From positions 372,001 to 436,000 of the forward strand of contig JAKUDP010000014.1 of NCBI GenBank assembly GCA_022570795.1: a stretch of DNA of 64,000 nucleotides. Direction: 5' to 3'. Under the pieces are notes generated by a model. The model did no database searches. It was given only the letters and a program-made list of their open reading frames with translations, and was not told the DNA's origin. A program made the position numbers and the translations under genes. This stretch comes from Sphaerulina vaccinii (lineage: Eukaryota > Ascomycota > Dothideomycetes > Mycosphaerellales > Mycosphaerellaceae). Each line of letters opens with the position of its first letter. Within the stretch, counting starts at the first letter, position 1. Shown one piece after another: positions 21,711-31,719 of the stretch.

Positions 21711-22083
21711 GGACTCGGCGAAGAAATCGGCGAGGTTGTCCTACGCGCTGAAGCGACACTCATAAACGCACGGTCTACATTTCATCTCCCTCGCTCAAGG
21801 GACGCGTTGCCGACAACGCGAATACGCTTTCCACAAGGTCACGCGTCAGAGAACGTTCTGATATCAACGCGTCTGCTTCTAGTCGAATGCCACGCGCTCG
21901 TGCACAGTAGCACAACAACTATCCTCATGAAGCAGCCTTGTCATACTTTGGGCCTAGGTGGTGCTCAAGGCCAGGATCGATGATGTTGAGGTACCATCAG
22001 AGATACAAAAGCTCGTCCTGCTGCACTCTGCTTCGTGTTGTGGCTGCTGCAGCTCGATGCTTTCTCGATCGCAACGTCCTTTC

Positions 22084-22446
22084 TCATCTTCGGTGGCGGT
22101 CGTGAAGCCCAGATCGTATGTATCGAAGGTCTTCTGCCATTCCAAAGAGCTGCCGTGGTTGCTTCCCATCGTTGCAGCGCAACCGCGGACAAGGTAGTGT
22201 AGCCCAGTTACGATCTTGTCCATTGTTCTTGCCAGAGCACAATGCAATCCGAAGTACTGGCTGGGTCAAGTGTATGTCATTGGTTCCGGATATGGTGCTA
22301 GCGCGGCACGAGTGACCGCAACGGCATGTCATAGACTCCAGAGTTACTGCTGGCACGGCATAAATGATCGCGACTGCATGTTTCGAGAAGGGCCCAAGGT
22401 GGCCGCAGGTGAGAAATTCCATGATGTTAATGTGTTCAGACTCCAC
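22084..22446 (-). CDS. Possible small Cys/His-containing hypothetical ORF
   Basis: A frame of 120 codons beginning MESEHINIMEFLTCGHLGPF. It contains TCGH and, about 30 residues later, TCRCGHSCRA, a Cys/His spacing that could bind a metal. The second half loses coding character, and an overlapping frame (22247-21954) takes over with a hydrophilic Gln/Glu-rich end, so the real gene, if any, has an intron I cannot place. Confidence 0.25.
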   Translation of the reverse strand: MESEHINIMEFLTCGHLGPFSKHAVAIIYAVPAVTLESMTCRCGHSCRASTISGTNDIHLTQPVLRIALCSGKNNGQDRNWATLPCPRLRCNDGKQPRQLFGMAEDLRYIRSGLHDRHRR

Positions 22447-22785
22447 TGCTGGTAAGGCCAGTACCTCTCCGAATGGTCATGGTTTCGAGTGTCCGGGTTG
22501 GATTTGAGCGCGAGGGCCTGGTCGCGATTTGTTGAGTGGAGTGAGAGCTACTGTCCTCGTCGGATTCCCAGCGTCATGTCCTACTCCTGCGTATCGAAGC
22601 TATATCACCTGTTATCAGTACACCTATCAATCATCGAATGCTTACTCAAGCTATGTCGTCTATTTCAGACGCGTGTCGAGAATATGGCCAATACTCTACA
22701 GTCATAGTACATGCCGATCCTGGCCGCAATAGATCGTGTCTTCCTTCCTATCAAGTTCCGTAGCCCTTGTCTGCCCAAGTCGACT

Positions 22786-25700
22786 CTACCTCTGCCCGGG
22801 CTTTCTCTTTGGCATGAAAAGGTTAGGGGCTGCAGGTCTCTTCTTGACCATCTTTGGTGGACCGTTAGCCTGGCCCACACTTGCAGTACTACTTGCTGCC
22901 CTTGATACATCTGATGCGGGTGTGCCGCTTCTGGATCCAGCGTTGTTCGAAGGTGCTTTCGATGGCTCTCTGGAACCAACATTGTTCGAAGGTGCCTTCG
23001 ATGGCTCTCTAGAAGGCTTGGAAGCATTGGAGAGTGCAGGAGATGATACTCGCGCTGTGTCAATTGGAGGTGCGGCAAGTTCGGGCTCGTAATCGTCGTC
23101 TTGTGCAGCATCGCCCATCTCTACGTCCTCATCCGCAGGCTTCGGAGAAGACTTGGTCTTGCCAATGCGGTCCTGGAACCGATAAGTGACACCATCCATC
23201 TTGTCTGGGTCTGCAACGGGAGCCGTGACCTTTGGCTCAGGACGAGCAGCAGGTGCTGCAGATGCAGATGCAGATGCAGATGTAGGTGCAGGTGGAGGTA
23301 CAACTTTGTCTCCCGAACCACCGCCAACGGAAGACGGATCTTTTTGGGTATGAGCGACCGGTGCAGGCGGTGCATCCTCCATAGTCCGCACAGTGCCCTG
23401 CTTAGCCGGAAAGTTCTTGCTGGGCAGTCCTAGCATCTTCTTCAGATCACCTGTCGTGTAGTTGTCACGCCCTCTCGCATCGTCAACCAGCTGCTTCCAG
23501 TATCGACCAGAAACGAGAGTACTTGCATTGCCCAGTACCCACAGACTGGACTTGGCTCGTGTGAGACCCACGTTCATACGACGAATATCTTGCAAGAAAC
23601 CAATCGAACCAGCCGGGCTAGCACGAACGCAAGAGAAGATGATAATCTCGCTCTCACGCCCTTGGAAAGCGTCTGTTGTGTTGAACTCGATGTAATCTTT
23701 GATGTCAGGTCCAAATCTCGCTTCGAAGGTGTTCTTCATCTCTCTCAGTTGAGCCTTGTATGTGACGATAATGCCAATCTTGCCTGTGAAATCGTAGGTG
23801 GGAAAGTCTGTTCGCAGACGAATGTAGAGCATGAGTGCAACATCGATCTCGGCTTTGTTCACCAGCGATTTACCTCTCGGCGCTGAGGACTGCTGACCTG
23901 CTACATCGAAGAAACGATAAGGTGCCAGCAAAGAACTTGCATGCCATGGCTGCTTGCGCAGCGCAGCCATGCTCGGACCATCCTTGAGAAGGCCGTCGTA
24001 GAAGGTCCTGCTTGGAAAGACTGAGATGTCTGGATGCATGCGGTACTGCGTATCGAGTAGATGCACTTCCTTCGGGTGGTTGTTTTGCATGCGCACGAAG
24101 AGTGACTGTTCGTACTGGAATTTCGCTGCCTCCTTGGAGAACACAGTAGGCGGCAGCTGTTTAGGATCTCCAACCATGACACACTTGACACAGCCGTACT
24201 TGAGCGGGATAAGCGAACTCATCTCAACGCATTGCGCCGCCTCGTCGATGATGACCGTCTCGAACTCGATACTCAGACCAGAAAACATATCGTGACCAGA
24301 ACCACTCAAAGTGGCGCAGATGACATGCGCTTCATCGAGAACAGCCTGCTGCGCTCTCTTGCGGTTGAGCTCTTGCTCACGCCCAGCACTCTTTTCGTTA
24401 TCCTTGACCTGGTCGATGCGCTGACCGAGTTCAGCCTTTCGTCTTCGAATGCGTACAATGTCAGCCTCAAGTTCTCTTTGCTTCGGTGCCTCCAGCTTGC
24501 GCATTTCTTCTTCATTATCGCGGAGCTGATACAGGTCACGCAGTTGTCCGGAGACTTCGCCGTGCTCCTTGAAAAGCTCGGCATTCATCTTGCGCTTCTT
24601 CTCGTCATCTGCGTTGGTTCCTCCGATCTTTTGCTGCACCAAAGTCTCCATAGTAACGTCCGCGACCTGTGCACTGATGGCCTCACTACGTCCAATACGC
24701 ACGACCTTGATATCGTGATGCGTACCGTCCTTGGTCTTGACGCCTTTCATGAGACGCAGGACCAGCTCATCCACTGCTGCGTTACTCGGAGCACAGACAA
24801 GAAGCTTCTTGACCGGCGCATCTCCAGTGGGTCCATTGCCATGGCCGTTGACGGCAGGCATGCTGATCTTGTGTAGACCTCTTGGGGCGTTCTTTAACAC
24901 CTGTGTGAGCAGACCGCCGACAATAGCCACGATCGTCTTCGTCTTGCCAGAACCCGGAGGTCCTTGGATAAGTGAAAAGCCCTCATTCTCGAGCGCTCCA
25001 TTGACTGCCTCCGACTGCGCAGTGTTGAGTTCGTATACGTCTCGGAAGTTGGCAACCTGTCGCTCGCTGAAGTTGATCTTCGTTGACGGTTTCGCTCTCA
25101 CGATCTGGTTACACAGGTCGTAATATAGCAGACCTTTCAGTGCTCCATATTCGCGCTCCAGCGGCGTGATGGACTGCAGCTTGAGGCCGTAAACTATGGT
25201 CTGCATAGTGAGCTGCGGTGCTAGCGGCGTATTGGGCATGATCTGATACACGATCTCGAGCTGTGCTTTCTGCCGCTTGACTCTGTAGACTCTGGCAAGA
25301 CAGTGTGGTTCAGTCTCATCGACAGCTGGTTTCTTGCCTTTCGAGAACAAGACAATGTCCCCTTCTGAAAGAATTTGTTCCCGATTCTCCTGATGACCGA
25401 TATAACTACTGACCTCGATGAACTGATCGACGTTGCTGCGATTCTGTATTTTGATCTCGTACGGTTTTGTTGTATCTCGCAGCTCCTCTCGTGCCCTGAC
25501 CATGCCCTGCCAGGCTTCCAAGATGAGCAGAGGCTCAAAAGTCTGTTGATACGTTGAAGGATCCCGGAACGAGTCGCTGACGCGAGCGAACTCTTGCTCG
25601 TTCGAGTTAGGAGGGTAGTCACCCTCATGAAAAAACTCCCAAGAAAGCATCATACGATGTAGTGGACCAAGATCGGGCTTCAATCGCGCTCGCATGTCCT

Positions 25701-28700
25701 TCAGTGATCGGTTTGTGCGTGCAATCTTCGTTGGCCCGTTCTTTACTTCTGGCTTCAGGCCAATGGCGCCGCTCAGATCAAGCGCAGCTCGGACCTGCTT
25801 CTTCGGCTTCGCGGTAGTGCCAAACAGGTCATCATCGAGATCCGAGTCCTCGCTGTCTTCGTCGTCTGAGTCGACCATGATAGTCTGACCTTTGGCGTCG
25901 TGGTCTGCTCCGTAATTTCCCAGCCCAATAACGCCACTACCCGCACCATCAGCCTTAGTCTTGGCTAACAGTGCTGCCTTCTGGCGCTGCTGCTCGGCGA
26001 GTGTAGCTTTACGCTTCGCAAGGAAGTTTGCCTGATCAAGGAAAGCATCAGGCTTCTTGACAGTCGTCTTCTGCTTATCTTTGGTAATTTGTGCTTTCTT
26101 TTCCTGTAGCTTCTGTGCAGCCGCTTTGCTACTCCACGACACGAGGTCAATGACGTTCTTGTTGGGCTTGGAGGTGGTATGTGTAGGTGTTGAGGATCCT
26201 GATCCAGACTTGGCCCATGTTTGCAACGAGCTTTGCTTCTTGTTCTTCACATTGATAGTCTCCTCCTCCTCGTTGAACAGAGTCTCTCCCACGTGCTGCT
26301 CCAGAGCCCGCTGTAGCGCTGCTTTGTGCTGTGATGACAGTTTGGTCTTGACAGTGCCCTGCATACAGCCGATGAGATTGTCGATGGAGTCCTCCTTCGC
26401 GCGAATGCCGGACTCCTCAAGACGGACAAGAATACTGCAGGTTAGTGCTACCGACTTGTCGATCAGCCACTCATCTCGCAAGCGTAGAAACTTGAGCATA
26501 TTTTGAAATGCCGTTCTAGGTGGATGCAAAAGCTGCGAACGCTCTTTGGTTTCAAGCGTTCCAGCAATGACTGCGAATTGGTCGAAAGCATACTCTGCAA
26601 AGTCCATGATGTCGCGGCAGAAGTTCGTCATCATGGACTTTTCCTGAGGTGCAGCCCAAGCTTCGGTGTGCTCGAAGATTGTCGAGATCGTGTGCCAAAC
26701 TGCAGCCCAGAACTTCCGAAGCGCTTTCTTCTCCTGCGGGCTTTGTAAATCTTGCTTCCGGAGGATTCCATCCTGGCTGTCGCATAAGCAGCTGAGGATA
26801 TCTCGACATATCTTCATGAGGTTCTTGCAAGGACTGAAGATCTCGGCTCTGGAGATCAGAGATAGGCACTCCGACGTGGACTCCAACGTGGTCGTGAAGT
26901 AAGATGCAGTAACATGCATAAGGCAGTCTCGTCTGCTGTCCTGCGAAGACAGAGTCTTCAGGACGTCCAGAGTTCCTTGATGCAATTGGTCATCTCCATT
27001 GAACAGCAATGCCATCAGACCCTTGGCCGCCAAGGGATCAAGGAATAGCTCAGAAAGTTGATCACCGCTGAACATGTCGAGACGTGCAATCAGAAAGGTA
27101 AGCACATAGTTGCGAGTCGACTTGAGGGTGTCATTCCAGCTCACTTGCGACTTGTTCAGATCGCTGGCTCTTTTCGCAGCGAAGGGTTCCAGTTGCACCA
27201 GTCCCTTGATGCCTTCCATGATTGCTGCAGGTAGAGCACTCTTGCCCGCTTTGATATGCGCGCACGTCATTCGCCAGAGGTTCTTGCTTTCGTGGCCAAC
27301 GACATGGTCGATCTCGCCTTTCTGTTCGATGTACCGATGATCGCGAACCATGCTCTTCACTTCCATTTGTAAGATCTGCCCGATGATCTCGAGGTCCAGG
27401 AGGACAGTCCTGGACAACTGAAGCTCCCCCTTCTTCTCGATACCGCTGAGTTCCGAAAGGATCGCCACGAGATGATCGTTGGAGACAGTCTCGATGAGAT
27501 GCGTGTACACTGGCCCACCATCTACTGTTGATGTGATGAGCCGGATGGCCTCGAGTAAACAGTTCAATCCTTTCTCCCAGGCTACACTGCTAGCGTACTT
27601 GGAATACGGCTCGTTCTGCATGGCTTTGAGCAGCTGATCGAGAAGTGTTCGTAGTGGCGTGACAAGATTAGCTGGCTTCACACTCCGAACAAAGGCTTCC
27701 ACCCACGACATCTTCTCCTCGAGACGCAGATGCTCAGTCTCTGTCGTGGTTTGGAGAAGAGCAAGAAGACCAGGTGCCTTGAAAATCTGTTCTGCCACGT
27801 ACTGAGGTGTCATTGCTCCGACGGCATCCCAGAACTTTGGACCGCACACTCTCATCATGATCTCTATGCTTGCGAGGAGGTCCGGAAAATGCGCATGGTT
27901 CAACGCGCAGTGATCGATCGCCAGAGTAAACAGGTTCATATCCATAGATCGAAGGTTATTGGTCATCACTCGCTCGTCCATCTGCGCCAGGAGCAGCCGT
28001 GTTCCCCTCCAGAATCGAGGCAGGAACTGCGCCTCAATACCGACCAGGTTGACTCTGTTCATCGCAGGCTCTAACCATGGTTTCACCGCGCATTCGAACT
28101 CTGGGATCAGCATCTTGCGTTTACTGCCAGTCTTGATGACGTTGCGCTCTGCCCATTCGGAACGATCGTTGTTGCCATTGTATAGAAAGGCGGCCATGCC
28201 GGGTGCATAGTTTGGCAAGAAGAGCTTCTTCTTAGAGCCCAGTACCAGTTTAAAGGCCGGATCGAAGGTGCGTTGCAGTACTTCCTCATTCCGCAAGAAT
28301 GGTATACACTGTAATGACTCGAACAAGGCGAACATACCCAGGTTTCCGGCTGCTGATATCTTCCGCTTCTCCTCAGGTAGTACGACAAGGTGTTCTCTCA
28401 TGCTATCCAGCCCCGCGATGATGCGCGCCTCGTTCATGGTGTCGAAGGTTTGCATGAACGCGAGCACATCCTCTGCTGGATATTCGGACTCCAGCTGAGT
28501 TCGCAGCAGACGTCGGCCTCGGTGGAACTCGCGTACGCAGATGTCGCAGCGAGTGAGCTGCATTGCCAGGTGCGTCTTTAGCTTCTCCTGATATTCAAGA
28601 GCATCGGCGCCATCGAAGGCCAATATGATGCAGACTTCTAGCGCCTTATCCCGTCTCGCATATGCCGCTTTCACAAGCTCTCCTCGGGTCTCTTTCGCTT

Positions 28701-28848
28701 CTTCCGACTCCTCCCCCATCTCTCCCAGCTCCATGTCTTCGTCGAAGTAGATGCCATCCTCGCTGTCTCTCGTGCGCGGACAGAACCAATGCAGATCCTC
28801 ATCTGTAACGAGCTCGTCCAGCTTCTGCACCAGTTGAGGTCCTGCCAT
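22786..28848 (-). CDS. SEN1: SEN1-type superfamily 1 RNA/DNA helicase
   Basis: An intronless 2020-codon gene. The first roughly 1000 residues are the helical SEN1 N-terminal domain, followed by a charged linker (SDDEDSEDSDLDDDLFG). The SF1 helicase core starts near residue 1150: Q-motif region LNTAQSEAV, Walker A GPPGSGKTKT (about 1296), a long helical prong with RKRAQQAVLDEA, Walker B DEAAQCVEMSS (about 1534), GDPKQLPPTVFS, QYRMHPDISVFPS, and the late motifs FNTTDAFQGRESEIIIFSCVRA and VGLTRAKSSLWVLG. Sen1 unwinds RNA-DNA hybrids and terminates transcription of short RNA polymerase II transcripts; human senataxin is the counterpart. The last roughly 200 residues are low complexity with a duplicated 13-residue unit and a basic end KKRPAAPNLFMPKRKPGQR that resembles a nuclear localisation signal. 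Confidence 0.96.
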   Translation of the reverse strand: MAGPQLVQKLDELVTDEDLHWFCPRTRDSEDGIYFDEDMELGEMGEESEEAKETRGELVKAAYARRDKALEVCIILAFDGADALEYQEKLKTHLAMQLTRCDICVREFHRGRRLLRTQLESEYPAEDVLAFMQTFDTMNEARIIAGLDSMREHLVVLPEEKRKISAAGNLGMFALFESLQCIPFLRNEEVLQRTFDPAFKLVLGSKKKLFLPNYAPGMAAFLYNGNNDRSEWAERNVIKTGSKRKMLIPEFECAVKPWLEPAMNRVNLVGIEAQFLPRFWRGTRLLLAQMDERVMTNNLRSMDMNLFTLAIDHCALNHAHFPDLLASIEIMMRVCGPKFWDAVGAMTPQYVAEQIFKAPGLLALLQTTTETEHLRLEEKMSWVEAFVRSVKPANLVTPLRTLLDQLLKAMQNEPYSKYASSVAWEKGLNCLLEAIRLITSTVDGGPVYTHLIETVSNDHLVAILSELSGIEKKGELQLSRTVLLDLEIIGQILQMEVKSMVRDHRYIEQKGEIDHVVGHESKNLWRMTCAHIKAGKSALPAAIMEGIKGLVQLEPFAAKRASDLNKSQVSWNDTLKSTRNYVLTFLIARLDMFSGDQLSELFLDPLAAKGLMALLFNGDDQLHQGTLDVLKTLSSQDSRRDCLMHVTASYFTTTLESTSECLSLISRAEIFSPCKNLMKICRDILSCLCDSQDGILRKQDLQSPQEKKALRKFWAAVWHTISTIFEHTEAWAAPQEKSMMTNFCRDIMDFAEYAFDQFAVIAGTLETKERSQLLHPPRTAFQNMLKFLRLRDEWLIDKSVALTCSILVRLEESGIRAKEDSIDNLIGCMQGTVKTKLSSQHKAALQRALEQHVGETLFNEEEETINVKNKKQSSLQTWAKSGSGSSTPTHTTSKPNKNVIDLVSWSSKAAAQKLQEKKAQITKDKQKTTVKKPDAFLDQANFLAKRKATLAEQQRQKAALLAKTKADGAGSGVIGLGNYGADHDAKGQTIMVDSDDEDSEDSDLDDDLFGTTAKPKKQVRAALDLSGAIGLKPEVKNGPTKIARTNRSLKDMRARLKPDLGPLHRMMLSWEFFHEGDYPPNSNEQEFARVSDSFRDPSTYQQTFEPLLILEAWQGMVRAREELRDTTKPYEIKIQNRSNVDQFIEVSSYIGHQENREQILSEGDIVLFSKGKKPAVDETEPHCLARVYRVKRQKAQLEIVYQIMPNTPLAPQLTMQTIVYGLKLQSITPLEREYGALKGLLYYDLCNQIVRAKPSTKINFSERQVANFRDVYELNTAQSEAVNGALENEGFSLIQGPPGSGKTKTIVAIVGGLLTQVLKNAPRGLHKISMPAVNGHGNGPTGDAPVKKLLVCAPSNAAVDELVLRLMKGVKTKDGTHHDIKVVRIGRSEAISAQVADVTMETLVQQKIGGTNADDEKKRKMNAELFKEHGEVSGQLRDLYQLRDNEEEMRKLEAPKQRELEADIVRIRRRKAELGQRIDQVKDNEKSAGREQELNRKRAQQAVLDEAHVICATLSGSGHDMFSGLSIEFETVIIDEAAQCVEMSSLIPLKYGCVKCVMVGDPKQLPPTVFSKEAAKFQYEQSLFVRMQNNHPKEVHLLDTQYRMHPDISVFPSRTFYDGLLKDGPSMAALRKQPWHASSLLAPYRFFDVAGQQSSAPRGKSLVNKAEIDVALMLYIRLRTDFPTYDFTGKIGIIVTYKAQLREMKNTFEARFGPDIKDYIEFNTTDAFQGRESEIIIFSCVRASPAGSIGFLQDIRRMNVGLTRAKSSLWVLGNASTLVSGRYWKQLVDDARGRDNYTTGDLKKMLGLPSKNFPAKQGTVRTMEDAPPAPVAHTQKDPSSVGGGSGDKVVPPPAPTSASASASAAPAARPEPKVTAPVADPDKMDGVTYRFQDRIGKTKSSPKPADEDVEMGDAAQDDDYEPELAAPPIDTARVSSPALSNASKPSREPSKAPSNNVGSREPSKAPSNNAGSRSGTPASDVSRAASSTASVGQANGPPKMVKKRPAAPNLFMPKRKPGQR
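22943..23020. repeat. Two tandem 39 bp copies in the SEN1 3' coding end
   Basis: The unit beginning TTGTTCGAAGGTG recurs with a 39 bp period and few mismatches. On the coding strand it encodes REPSKAPSNN(V/A)GS twice. A (GCAGAT)n hexamer run encoding an Ala/Ser tract sits nearby at about 23257-23290. Confidence 0.85.
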
Positions 28849-29549
28849 GGGTCATGCAGCAAATGCCGGGCTCACAAGGCCCGGCGGAAATACACTGTAT
28901 GACTTGACTACTTCAGTCACAATGAGACACGAGCTCAGATATGACAAAAACTATGTAAAGCTCCAGCTCCGAGATATGAGTCGATGATGTCGTGAAGAGA
29001 GTCTCGATGGGTTGGTGGAAGTTGTTGTTGAGAGAAAGCGAAATTGGAGGTGGAAGTGAGCTTCTTATAGCGGCCTCGAGATGTCCACAAGCCGGGTCGC
29101 TGATGAGGAAGTCGTGGTGTCGGTTGCTGAGGAGGAAGTCGCTGTGCGAAGGAGAGGAGATGTAGAAGTGCTCCTTCCTGCTAAAGTGAATGAGACGATA
29201 GGGATTGCTGTTAGTGCATCTCCCAAGAAGCCTCCAACGCCACCCAATGCTTGCTGCTGCTCGCTCTGATGAAGTGTGAAGTGAAGTAGAGCTGCTATAG
29301 AAATTTAGTCACTAGATTGACGCGAGAGCTGTGATGTCGTGTACCATTTACGCGACCTGCACCGGAGCTGAGACCGTTCCTTGGCGCTCACATGCCTGCA
29401 CTTCACACTTGACCCATCCTTCTTTTGTTCTCATACATAGCATATCTTGGATACTACCGGTTGACGGCCGGGCGGGACACGGGCACTGGATACATAATGG
29501 CTACTTGACAGCTAGCATACATGGAAGACGCTACAAAATTCTGCTCAAG
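28849..29549. other. Divergent promoter region, SEN1 / Laa2-like gene
   Basis: About 0.7 kb separates two divergent genes. A 60-codon open stretch at 29247-29065 (-) starts only at TTG and has a Ser/Thr-rich end; I do not call it. A run of codons at 29331-29549 is open in the frame of the downstream gene but lacks coding character, so it is treated as 5' UTR. Confidence 0.55.
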
Positions 29550-31340
29550 ATGTCCTCAGACTTATTCGCGGCCTTTGGAGAGGCTCCAGCATCGGTGGAA
29601 CCATCGGCCAGCGTAGTCGAAGATCTGAAAGATCCATGGGACTATGGTGCTGCAGCAGATCTGCCCTCGCAACTACAAGCAGGAACTGGCCAGGCTACCT
29701 CCGAAGCACCCCTGTTTCAAAACAATCTGGCCGACGATGACGGCGATTTTGGGGATTTCGAAGACGCATCTGCTGCCACTGTGCCCGCAGACATGACACG
29801 CACTTCGGTGAATGGATCATCACATATGGTACCAGGTCTAAATGCCGCAACGACACCATCAGCGCAGTTCCCACCCAGGGCTCAAACGAGAGAAGCCGAA
29901 CCAGAACAGGTCATAGGTCAGCATCCATTCGCAAAGCATATGGACTTTCTGTTCTCTGGTGGTGACGATGAGTATGATGCTGGAGATGACGACTTGGAGG
30001 ATCTATCAAAGAACCCAGAAGCAGCTATGGAGTACTCGAAACGTATGATAGCAGAGCAGGAAGCACAAGCAAAGAAGAAGCCCCTGCCATTCTCAAAGCC
30101 ACAAGGTCCTGCTCCTCTTCCACCAAAGTCGTCCAAAAAGCTGCAGAAGAAGTCTGGTTATGTACCGGCCAAAGATCCGAATGTGCTGTTTGATGCTGAG
30201 AATGTGTCCGAACATGAGACTGATGATGACTTTGGCGACTTCGAGGCCGCACCTGTGACCACCTCGCAACCTGCACCGGCTCCTCCGCCAAAAGCGACAC
30301 CTGCGAAGCTGCAGAAGAAAAGCGGGCCTCCTCTTCCAAAAGCTCAGCCAAAGACACCTGCATCTATGTCCAAGCCAAGAATGCCGCAGATAGATCTGCT
30401 TGGGCTAGGCGACGCCGTTTCGGTGCCCAATATCATGAGCCCGCGATCTGAAAGAGCCCATGAGCTTCTAGGCCATGCCAAAGCAGACTCAATGTCACGA
30501 CCGAAAGGCTCAAGCCTTATGCCAAAACAGGAAGAAGATGTCTGGGACGACTTTGACACCGCTGAGCCAGTGTCTGCTCCTTCATTAGTCCCATCCCGCA
30601 GCAGGAGCACCTCAGCAGCGGCGTCAACATCGCCTCCAGCAACAAGCATGGCATCGGTCCTCAACACCACGGAATCGAGCACACAACGGAGTGGATTAGC
30701 ACCAACCAACATACCGCCTCCACTCATCCTCCTATCAAGATTCACAGCGATATTCTCCTCCGCACAAGAAGCTCTCTTCCACCCTCTTTCGAAACTAGAG
30801 TCGACTCAAAGGACCCAACTCCTGGCTCACCCAGCGACTCACCAGTTCCTAAGTACATACCTGAAGTCCGCCACAGTCCTAGCACACATCATAGCCGGCC
30901 GAAAGCTTCGCTGGAAACGAGACCAGATCCTAGCCTCATCAATGCGCATAGGTCCATCAAGTGGCAAAGGCGGAATGAAGCTTACATCGATCGACAAATC
31001 CGAAGTAGGAAAGGAAGATCGAGAAGTTCTCGACATTGTACAACGCTGGAAAGGACAAGTTGGCAAGTTGAGAACTGCAGTTTCATCGGCTCCGGTAAAA
31101 TTTGGATATGTACCAGATATAGCGGAGACTATGCCGGTGAGAACACTCAAGGCTACAGAAGGTGGGTTCACGGCACCACATGCTTGTGCTTTGTGTGGAT
31201 TGAAGAGAGAAGAGAGAGTGGTGAAGGTCGACGTCGACGTGAATGATAGCTTTGGGGAGTGGTGGGTTGAGGGTATGAACATGCATCTTGTGTGTAAAGA
31301 GTGGTGGGACGAGAATAAGGGCAAGTTGAAGGGGAGGTGA
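29550..31340 (+). CDS. Laa2/DUF5102-like clathrin-adaptor cofactor
   Basis: 596 codons from ATG 29550, which starts MSSDLFAAFGEAPAS. An upstream in-frame ATG at 29331 would add 73 residues of no protein-like character. Repeated acidic phenylalanine motifs (GDFGDFEDAS near residue 70 and DDDFGDFEAAP near 230) are of the type that binds the gamma-ear of AP-1 or GGA adaptors. The C-terminal about 160 residues form a folded domain with RKLRWKRDQILASSM, HACALCGLKREERV and DSFGEWWVEGMNMHLVCKEWW, carrying a CxxC plus a later Cys/His that may bind zinc. This layout resembles fungal DUF5102 proteins, including yeast Laa2, which helps recruit AP-1 to trans-Golgi/endosome membranes. The function is transferred by architecture and not proven. 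Confidence 0.72.
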   Translation: MSSDLFAAFGEAPASVEPSASVVEDLKDPWDYGAAADLPSQLQAGTGQATSEAPLFQNNLADDDGDFGDFEDASAATVPADMTRTSVNGSSHMVPGLNAATTPSAQFPPRAQTREAEPEQVIGQHPFAKHMDFLFSGGDDEYDAGDDDLEDLSKNPEAAMEYSKRMIAEQEAQAKKKPLPFSKPQGPAPLPPKSSKKLQKKSGYVPAKDPNVLFDAENVSEHETDDDFGDFEAAPVTTSQPAPAPPPKATPAKLQKKSGPPLPKAQPKTPASMSKPRMPQIDLLGLGDAVSVPNIMSPRSERAHELLGHAKADSMSRPKGSSLMPKQEEDVWDDFDTAEPVSAPSLVPSRSRSTSAAASTSPPATSMASVLNTTESSTQRSGLAPTNIPPPLILLSRFTAIFSSAQEALFHPLSKLESTQRTQLLAHPATHQFLSTYLKSATVLAHIIAGRKLRWKRDQILASSMRIGPSSGKGGMKLTSIDKSEVGKEDREVLDIVQRWKGQVGKLRTAVSSAPVKFGYVPDIAETMPVRTLKATEGGFTAPHACALCGLKREERVVKVDVDVNDSFGEWWVEGMNMHLVCKEWWDENKGKLKGR

Positions 31341-31719
31341 AGAGGTGGTAGAAACAAGACTTCTACTCGTGAACTTCCGATTATGGTACAAGAGTCTTTG
31401 CTCTGCCTGTGCTCCGAACAACTCGATGCGAAGCCGCCGTAGGGAACTGCAGCTGATTTCCAGCTCTCTGTCACGTCTCGTCCTTTGGACGCGTCGAGTT
31501 GGCTGGCTTCACTTCACGCGCGCTAGTGGCGTGAATAGTCGTTCCTGGGCAACGGCTGCCGCTCTTCCCGTCTTCGCACTTTGGCCCTTCTGCTGAACTT
31601 CAGCTTCGAGAAACCTCGAACACATCAGCGAGTCTTCTCTACCACTCTTTATCGTTGCCACTCTCGAACGTCTTCAAGACCACCACACCACCCTGCAACA
31701 ACATCACTCACCACTCGGT
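31341..31719. other. Intergenic region, no gene recognised
   Basis: A short tandem gap between two plus-strand genes. C- and A-rich sequence just before 31720 fits a fungal promoter or 5' UTR. Nothing else was seen. Confidence 0.6.

Larger units (their letters stand above)
20340..22785. other. 2.4 kb gene-poor region
   Basis: This lies between the start of the 958-residue gene and the end of SEN1. Coding potential is weak and scattered; two minus-strand candidates (21294-21710 and 22084-22446) are listed separately at low confidence. No tRNA, transposase or clear repeat was recognised. Confidence 0.5.

Noticed and set aside
24232..24876. 214-codon plus-strand open frame inside SEN1
   Set aside because: It lies wholly antisense to the conserved helicase core; a shadow frame of a constrained gene.
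29331..29549. Upstream in-frame start of the Laa2-like gene
   Set aside because: The added 73 residues look like translated untranslated leader. MSSDLFAAFG at 29550 is a natural start.
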